NCBI GenBank assembly: GCA_964436465.1
Contig: CAYTCV010000012.1
Span: 1-38,078 of the forward strand
Direction: 5' to 3'
Length of the DNA stretch: 38,078 nt
Source: RBG-13-66-14 sp964436465
Lineage (GTDB): Bacteria > RBG-13-66-14
The notes under the pieces are model-generated. The model did not search any database, was not told the origin of the DNA, and saw only the letters and a list, made by a program, of their open reading frames with translations. Position numbers and translations under genes: made by a program. This document shows, piece after piece, positions 34,057 to 38,078 of this stretch. Positions within the stretch are counted from its first letter, which is position 1; every line of letters begins with the position of its first letter.

Positions 34057-34061
34057 GATTT
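34037..34061. promoter_or_regulatory. Inverted repeat over the -35 region of the rpoB promoter
   Basis: Perfect 8-bp arms AAATCTGG (34037-34044) / CCAGATTT (34054-34061) with a 9-nt centre, spanning the -35 box and the spacer. It may be an operator. On the + strand a T-run follows, so it could also act as a terminator for antisense transcription. Confidence 0.5.
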
Positions 34062-34129
34062 TTTGCATTATCTGTGCCTGAAAACATAAGTGAATGTTTT
34101 TCAAACCGTTGCGCAGAAAATTAAGGTGC

Positions 34130-34185
34130 GTAACGGCCAGCAGGCGCGCCCGGAGAACCGGACGCGCCCCACCTCCGGCCGTTAC
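34130..34185 (-). terminator. Attenuator-like hairpin overlapping the rplL stop codon
   Basis: Outer 9-bp helix GTAACGGCC / GGCCGTTAC (34185-34177 / 34138-34130 on -) encloses an inner helix built from GGCGCGTCCGG and CCGGGCGCGCC. The rplL stop codon lies in the outer arm. Downstream on - comes GCACCTTAATTTT, a modest T-rich tail. It probably partly terminates or processes ribosomal-protein transcripts before rpoB, as is known between rplL and rpoB in E. coli. Confidence 0.68.
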
Positions 34186-34559
34186 TTTATCTCGACGATG
34201 CCCCCGGCACCCTCGATTTGCTCCTTTAACTTGGCGGCCTCTTCCTTCTCCACGCCCTCCTTGATGGTCGAGGGTGCGCTCTCCACGAGCTCCTTGGCCG
34301 CCTGGAGTCCGAGACCGGTTATCGCCCGAACCTCCTTGATGACCTGGATTTTCTTGTCGCCGAAACTGGAGAGGATGACGTTGAATTCAGTCTTCTCCTC
34401 CTCTTCGGCGGCCGCGCCGGCCGCGGCGCCCGCAGCGGCTGCCACGGCGACGGGAGCGGCGGCGGAGACGCCCCACTCCTCCTCGAGCTCCTTGACCAAT
34501 TCGGCGAGCTCGACGACGGTCATCTTGCCCAGGGCCTCTTTGATTTCCTCTTTGCTCAT
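34182..34559 (-). CDS. rplL: 50S ribosomal protein L7/L12
   Basis: A 125-residue stalk protein that recruits translation factors. The N-terminal dimerisation segment MSKEEIKEALGKMTVVELAELVKELEEEWG is followed by an Ala-rich hinge (about residues 32-52) and a C-terminal domain with EFNVILSSFGDKKIQVIKEVR, then ITGLGLQAAKELVE. The ATG start has GGAG a few nt upstream. It lies 73 nt after rplJ, in the standard rplJ-rplL order. Confidence 0.97.
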   Translation of the reverse strand: MSKEEIKEALGKMTVVELAELVKELEEEWGVSAAAPVAVAAAAGAAAGAAAEEEEKTEFNVILSSFGDKKIQVIKEVRAITGLGLQAAKELVESAPSTIKEGVEKEEAAKLKEQIEGAGGIVEIK

Positions 34560-34597
34560 CTTTCGCTCCTTCGCAAAACAAAAGATTCTTTCACCGT

Positions 34598-34615
34598 CCG
34601 GCTTTTTTTCGCCGG
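34598..34615 (-). promoter_or_regulatory. Hairpin in the rplJ-rplL spacer
   Basis: CCGGC / GCCGG stem (34615-34611 / 34602-34598 on -) with an A-rich 8-nt loop, about 40 nt before rplL. It may affect processing or the higher translation of L7/L12; that role is inference. Confidence 0.35.
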
Positions 34616-34632
34616 AGCGTAACTTAGTCTCA

Positions 34633-35148
34633 TCAGCCTTCCAGGGCGGCCTTGGCCGCGAGCAGGCGCACCAACTTGGCGGGAACCTGGTTCAAGAGGC
34701 TCAGGAAGTTCCCCATGGACGCCGTCAGGAGCCCCAGGGTCTTGGCGCGCATCTCGGGCAGGGGCGGGCACTTGGACAGCTCAACGACGCTCTTGAAGTC
34801 GAGGATTTTGTCGAAAAGCCAGCCGCCTCGGATTTGCAGCTTATCCTCGTATTCCTTGCTGAAACCGACCAGCACCCGGGAAAGCTCGACGGGGTGTGCC
34901 GTCGTGGCCAGGGCCGTGGGGCCGTCCAAAAGGTGGAGGGCCGCCTCGCGCCCGAGCGAGACCAGGGCCAGCTTGGTCAGCGTGTTCTTCACCTGCCGCA
35001 AACTTGAGTCGCTGCCGCGCACACGGCGCCGCAGCTCCGTCGACTCGGCCACCGTCTGGCCGACCATGTCGACGAAGAGGGCGCAATCGGCCGCCGAGAG
35101 CTTCTCGGTCAGCTCGGCAACGACTTGTGTCTTCTCCTCGCGGGTCAC
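34633..35148 (-). CDS. rplJ: 50S ribosomal protein L10
   Basis: A 171-residue stalk base protein. EEKTQVVAELTEKLSAADCALFVDM at the N-terminus, then STELRRRVRGSDSSLRQVKNTL and a segment of the L10 fold ending with the L12-binding helix (LLTASMGNFLSLLNQVPAKLVRLLAAK). The start is the GTG at 35148, with AAGGAG 5 nt upstream; the earlier GTG at 35154 overlaps that ribosome binding site and is rejected. Only 13 nt separate it from the rplA stop, so there is no room for the usual long L10 leader. The product would bind 23S rRNA and L12 dimers. Confidence 0.95.
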   Translation of the reverse strand: MTREEKTQVVAELTEKLSAADCALFVDMVGQTVAESTELRRRVRGSDSSLRQVKNTLTKLALVSLGREAALHLLDGPTALATTAHPVELSRVLVGFSKEYEDKLQIRGGWLFDKILDFKSVVELSKCPPLPEMRAKTLGLLTASMGNFLSLLNQVPAKLVRLLAAKAALEG

Positions 35149-35161
35149 CTGCACTCCTTGC

Positions 35162-35863
35162 TCAAACGCGGATTTCCTCCACGCTGATTTTCGGGTCGAC
35201 CTTCACGCTGGGACCCATGGTGCTCGAGACATGGATGCTCTTGATGTATCGGCCCTTCACCGAGGCCGGCCGCAGGCGGATGAGAGTCTCCAGCAGGCTC
35301 ATCGCGTTGCGATACAGCGCGTCGGCGTCGAAGGAGACCTTGCCGACCTGGGCGTGCACTATGCCGGCCTTGTCCACGCGGAAGTTTATCTGGCCGGTTT
35401 TCAACAGGGCGATGGCCTCACTTATCTCGAAGGACACCGTTCCGTCTTTGGGTGAAGGCATGAGCTTCTTCGGACCGAGAACCCGTCCCAGCTTGGCCAG
35501 GGATTTCATCTGGTCCGGTGTGGCGACGACCTTGTCGAACTCGAGCCAGCCGTTCTGGATTTTCTCGATGATTTCCTCGTCGCCGATGATGTCGGCGCCG
35601 GCGTCTTTGGCCTCCTGTAGCTTCTCGCCGCCGACGAAGGCCAGCACCGTGACCTTGCGTCCCAATCCGGCCGGGGCCGGGCAGGAGCCGCGGATGTTCT
35701 CCTCGGCCTTGCGCGGGTCGACGCCCAGTCGAATAGCGATGTCGCAGGTGGCGTCGAACTTCTCGACCGCCATCTCCTTGACCAGCGCCAGGGCGTCCCT
35801 GAGCTGAACGGGTTCCGCGGGAACCTTCCGGCTCATCTCCCGCATCCTCTTACCGATTGCCAT
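35162..35863 (-). CDS. rplA: 50S ribosomal protein L1
   Basis: A 233-residue protein of the L1 stalk. The start is the ATG at 35863 (MAIGKRMREM), with AGGAG 5 nt upstream; the longer frame to 35941 is rejected as outside the family. Landmarks are FDATCDIAIRLGVDPRKAEENIRG, LGRVLGPKKLMPSPKDGTV (the usual LMPNPK reads LMPSPK) and GQINFRVDKAGIVHAQVGKVSF. The GTGK-like loop after RG reads SCPAPAGLGRKV, somewhat divergent. It lies between rplK and rplJ in the standard order. Confidence 0.95.
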   Translation of the reverse strand: MAIGKRMREMSRKVPAEPVQLRDALALVKEMAVEKFDATCDIAIRLGVDPRKAEENIRGSCPAPAGLGRKVTVLAFVGGEKLQEAKDAGADIIGDEEIIEKIQNGWLEFDKVVATPDQMKSLAKLGRVLGPKKLMPSPKDGTVSFEISEAIALLKTGQINFRVDKAGIVHAQVGKVSFDADALYRNAMSLLETLIRLRPASVKGRYIKSIHVSSTMGPSVKVDPKISVEEIRV

Positions 35864-35954
35864 TCCATCTCCTAGAGCGGACTCCGAAGGTCGGGTCCGC
35901 GGAATCGTCGTTTCGGCCCGGACGGCATGCGCGCCGTCCACGCCCGAAGGGTTA

Positions 35955-36383
35955 TCACCCCTCGATAGTTACCCCCATGGACCGCGCCGTGCCCGCCACC
36001 ATCTCCATGCAGGCCTCGATGGTGTTGCAGTTCGAGTCGGGCATCTTGATTTCGGCAATTTTACGCAACTGGGCCTGGGTGAGCGCGCCGACCTTCTCGC
36101 GGTTCGGCTCGCCCGAGCCCTTGGCCAGCTTCACGTACTTTTTTATCAGGACGGCCGCGGGGGGGGTCTTGAGCTCAAAGGTGAAGCTCCGGTCGGCGTA
36201 GATGGTGATTAACGCGGGAATCACCAGGCCGGGCTGGTCGGCGGTCTGTGAGTTGAAGGCCTTGCAGAACTCGCCGATGTTGATGCCGTACTGGCCCAAC
36301 GCCGGTCCGACCGGCGGCGCCGGAGTGGCCGCGCCGGCGGGACACTGGAGCTTAATCACCGCCAGAACCTTTTTCTTAGCCAT
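35955..36383 (-). CDS. rplK: 50S ribosomal protein L11
   Basis: A 142-residue protein at the factor-binding site of the large subunit. The N-terminal domain reads VLAVIKLQCPAGAATPAPPVGPALGQYGIN with the conserved proline pair region. The C-terminal rRNA-binding domain holds GSGEPNREKVGALTQAQLRKIAEIK and CNTIEACMEMVAGTARSMGV. ATG start. Standard order nusG-rplK-rplA; 91 nt separate it from rplA. Confidence 0.97.
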   Translation of the reverse strand: MAKKKVLAVIKLQCPAGAATPAPPVGPALGQYGINIGEFCKAFNSQTADQPGLVIPALITIYADRSFTFELKTPPAAVLIKKYVKLAKGSGEPNREKVGALTQAQLRKIAEIKMPDSNCNTIEACMEMVAGTARSMGVTIEG

Positions 36384-36545
36384 GCCTTTTCACTTGAGGT
36401 TTCGGCCCGACACCGGAGCGTCCCCCGTCGTCAGGACCCGTTTGCCCCGGCGGCGGCGCGAGAGACGCCGTCCCGGAGACCCGTCGGGGATGACCCCGGC
36501 GGCTGGGGGATGCCAGACACACCCCCATGAATTTTAACGGCCCGC

Positions 36546-37211
36546 CTACGTCTTTACGAGATGGGCGATGTCTATTTCGATTTGGGTCGCCCGGCCGAAA
36601 ACCGTGACGGCCACACGGACTTTGTGACGGTCCACCATGACCTCCTCGACGATTCCGTCGAAGTTGCCGAAGGGCCCGTCGGTGATTCGCACCTGGTCGC
36701 CTTTGGAGAAAGGAATGTCCTTGATGCGCTCGGTTTTCGACTCCTCGGTGTGGAGGATGCGCGCCACCTCGTCCGTATCCAGGGGGGCGGGGTCGCGCCG
36801 TCCGCCCACGAAGCCGCGCACGCCCGGCGTGCTGATGACCAGGTTGGTCACCGCGATGAAGTCGCGGTCGTCGGCCTTCTCCAGCTCGTGGTCCCGGCCG
36901 ACCATCTGAAAGATGACGTAACCCGGGAAGTAGGGGCGCGAAGTCTTCGCGCTGCGGCCGGAACGCTGGACGAGCACATCCTCCGAGGGTACCACGACCT
37001 GCCCGAAGAGCTGGGGGATGTCGGAGAGCTCGATTCTGCGCCGGAGGTTGCCCAGCACCTTCTTCTCGTGGCCCGAGTACACGTAAACCGCGAACCAGAA
37101 GAGCTTCTTGCCCTCGGCGGTGTGCGTGGGCGGACCGGTCTCGACGGCGGCCTCTTCGGTCGCCTCGAGCGCGGTTTCACCCTCAACCGGTCTTTCGGCC
37201 TCGTCGGTCAT
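36546..37211 (-). CDS. nusG: Transcription elongation/termination factor NusG
   Basis: A 221-residue factor that binds RNA polymerase beta' and couples to Rho or ribosomal S10. The N-terminal NGN domain starts near residue 36 (LFWFAVYVYSGHEKKVLGNL) and contains PYFPGYVIFQM and TPGVRGFVGG. The C-terminal KOW domain reads FSKGDQVRITDGPFGNFDGIVEEV near 168-191. Before the NGN domain is an acidic, Ala/Glu-rich extension of about 34 residues that E. coli NusG lacks. ATG start. It follows secE by 5 nt, the classical pair. Confidence 0.96.
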   Translation of the reverse strand: MTDEAERPVEGETALEATEEAAVETGPPTHTAEGKKLFWFAVYVYSGHEKKVLGNLRRRIELSDIPQLFGQVVVPSEDVLVQRSGRSAKTSRPYFPGYVIFQMVGRDHELEKADDRDFIAVTNLVISTPGVRGFVGGRRDPAPLDTDEVARILHTEESKTERIKDIPFSKGDQVRITDGPFGNFDGIVEEVMVDRHKVRVAVTVFGRATQIEIDIAHLVKT

Positions 37212-37216
37212 ATCGG

Positions 37217-37408
37217 TTAGCGTTGGCTCAGAATCCAGTCGATGAGCTTGGACATCCCGAAATCGAACACCCCGATGAGCACCGCCAGAAAGGCGCTCAT
37301 GGCGATGATGATGAGGGTGGAGGAGAAGACCTCCCGCCGCGTAGGCCAGGTGACCTTGGAGAGCTCGACCCTCGTCTCGCGGATGAACCTTTTTATCCTG
37401 TCAAACAT
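37217..37408 (-). CDS. secE: Preprotein translocase subunit SecE
   Basis: A 63-residue single-span subunit of the SecYEG translocon. MFDRIKRFIRETRVELSKVTWPTRREV is the conserved amphipathic segment (KVTWPT motif), followed by one membrane helix from about residue 29 to 50. The ATG at 37408 fits the family and has GAGAGAG upstream; an extension to 37486 would run into the tRNA-Trp gene and is rejected. Confidence 0.95.
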   Translation of the reverse strand: MFDRIKRFIRETRVELSKVTWPTRREVFSSTLIIIAMSAFLAVLIGVFDFGMSKLIDWILSQR

Positions 37409-37456
37409 ATCTCTCTCGGGCGCGGGGACGTTCCCCTCGGCGGGGGGCGTCCGGAC

Positions 37457-37532
37457 TGGCAGGCCAGGAGGGACTCGAACCCCCAACTTGCGGATTTGGA
37501 GTCCGCCGCTCTACCATTAGAGCTACTGGCCT
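37457..37532 (-). tRNA. tRNA-Trp (anticodon CCA)
   Basis: Full cloverleaf on the - strand: acceptor AGGCCAG / CTGGCCT, D stem GCTC/GAGC, anticodon stem GCGGA / TCCGC with loop CTCCAAA (anticodon CCA), and T stem with TTCGAGT loop. The discriminator G and the 3' CCA are encoded (37460-37457). Its position just upstream of secE is the classical bacterial arrangement. Confidence 0.96.
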
Positions 37533-37622
37533 ATCTGTTATGACTGCATCAATCGGACAACCAGAACCCGGCGGTCGGCGCACGAGCGGCTGACCGCACT
37601 CCACGGCGGAACCCGGAACGGA

Positions 37623-37784
37623 TTAGGGCTTGGCCTCGCGGTGGACCGTCCGCTCACGGTCCCACGGGCAGTACTTGATAAGCTCCAGTTTGCCCTGGTG
37701 CTTTTTCTTGTTCTTCGTCAGGGTGTAGTTCTTCCGCTTGCACTTGGAGCAGGCTAAAGCGATGATGTCACGGTTCGAGACCAT
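37623..37784 (-). CDS. rpmG: 50S ribosomal protein L33
   Basis: A 53-residue protein: NRDIIALACSKCKRKNYTLTKNKK is the family signature and ELIKYCPWDRERTVHRE the C-terminal block. A zinc-binding L33 has CxxC twice; here the ligands read Cys12, Cys15, Cys39 and Asp42, so the last Cys is replaced by Asp. The ATG at 37784 matches family length; an ATG at 37808 adds 8 residues and cannot be excluded, as neither has a strong ribosome binding site. It lies between two tRNA genes, the usual neighbourhood upstream of secE-nusG. Confidence 0.9.
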   Translation of the reverse strand: MVSNRDIIALACSKCKRKNYTLTKNKKKHQGKLELIKYCPWDRERTVHREAKP

Positions 37785-37837
37785 GCCGGTTTCCGACTGT
37801 TGCTGCATCCGGTCGGGGTTCCGACCGACGCAATAAT

Positions 37838-37912
37838 GGAGCCCTCGACCAGATTTGAACTGGTGACCACCTGCTTACCATGCAGGTGCTCTACCGACTG
37901 AGCTACGAGGGC
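37838..37912 (-). tRNA. tRNA-Thr (anticodon GGT)
   Basis: Cloverleaf on the - strand: acceptor GCCCTCG / CGAGGGC, D stem GCTC/GAGC, anticodon stem CCTGC / GCAGG with loop ATGGTAA (anticodon GGT), and T stem CCAGT... with TTCAAAT loop. The 3' CCA is encoded (37840-37838). Confidence 0.95.
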
Positions 37913-37932
37913 CTGGTATACCCGTCACCATC

Positions 37933-37948
37933 CCGGGGTCGACCCCGG
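37933..37948. promoter_or_regulatory. 16-bp perfect palindrome after the tRNA-Thr promoter
   Basis: CCGGGGTC/GACCCCGG lies between the predicted transcription start (about 37951 on -) and the tRNA. It could be an operator or form a hairpin in the primary transcript. Confidence 0.4.
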
Positions 37949-37957
37949 CGGCCGGAT

Positions 37958-37987
37958 ATTATACTAAAGCCGTTCGCGCCCGCGCAA
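37958..37987 (-). promoter_or_regulatory. Promoter of the tRNA-Thr-rpmG-tRNA-Trp-secE-nusG cluster
   Basis: On the - strand: TTGCGC (37987-37982), an 18-nt spacer and a perfect TATAAT (37963-37958). A hairpin AAGTGGC-ggt-GCCACTT (37986-38002) lies just upstream of the -35 box. Confidence 0.65.
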
Positions 37988-38078
37988 GTGGCGGTGCCAC
38001 TTCCCGTTTCGCGCTTCACGGGCGGCGGCGTTCGAAGCCCCGTCCCCGCGGATTTCCGCCCGTTAAATTCTGGAGCGG

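Larger units (their letters stand above)
33701..34181. other. 481-nt rplL-rpoB intergenic region
   Basis: From the rplL side: a long hairpin (34130-34185), then an AT-rich promoter with an inverted repeat (34028-34061), then about 320 nt of leader. In the leader small hairpins are visible, such as ATGGC/GCCAT (around 33896-33911 read on -) and GGGC/GCCC near 33795. No coding sequence is supported. Confidence 0.65.

Noticed and set aside
35149..35161. L10 leader (autoregulatory RNA) upstream of rplJ
   Set aside because: Only 13 nt separate rplA and rplJ, too little for the structure.

Overview
The window is a GC-rich bacterial chromosome segment. It carries two runs of exactly 100 N (7252-7351 and 15233-15332), so it is a scaffold, probably a metagenome-assembled genome. 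A Gram-negative-type envelope is suggested by a WecB-like epimerase, several lipoproteins and a TauE-type exporter. I cannot name the phylum. Start codons are often GTG or TTG. Several upstream regions carry sigma70-like promoters, mostly with 17-18 nt spacers.

Region 1 (1-9592, + strand) is a mixed housekeeping and accessory stretch. It holds the 3' end of a UDP-GlcNAc 2-epimerase, a low-GC secreted beta-propeller-like protein, TrxB, a SpoIID-like lipoprotein, a YjbQ-family protein and a 52-residue small protein. An Rrf2 regulator with a structured leader follows, then a DUF4388 protein coupled to a P-loop-less GTPase-like protein. After the first gap come an FxLYD-like protein translationally coupled to a permuted NlpC/P60 hydrolase, and a TauE/SafE transporter.

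Region 2 (9593-23300, mostly - strand) holds a nitrilase-family hydrolase, a membrane sulfatase-like enzyme, a divergently transcribed RqcH/NFACT protein (+) and a 67-residue small protein (+). It then has a metabolic block on the - strand: a succinyl-CoA synthetase alpha-like protein, a citryl-CoA-lyase-like short citrate synthase, a GT-C-like membrane protein, an HD-domain protein, and the large and small subunits of an isopropylmalate dehydratase/aconitase-family enzyme. A GyrI-like lipoprotein and a parallel beta-helix protein follow. Intergenic regions contain hairpin repeats headed by GTAG that look like REP/REPIN elements, plus a second inverted G-rich repeat.

Region 3 (23289-38078, - strand) is the classical transcription/translation cluster. 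In transcription order it is tRNA-Thr, rpmG, tRNA-Trp, secE, nusG, rplK, rplA, rplJ, rplL, rpoB, rpoC, engB. The striking departure is a sugar-amidotransferase-like PP-loop ATPase gene between rpoB and rpoC. rpoB also has its own promoter with an inverted repeat over the -35 box and a leader of about 320 nt.

The best candidates for something new are the interrupted rpoB-rpoC pair, the SucD-like/citryl-CoA-lyase pair with an atypical LeuCD-family hydratase downstream, the DUF4388/pseudo-GTPase pair, and the GTAG-headed repeat family. All functional proposals rest on motif reading; no database search was possible.
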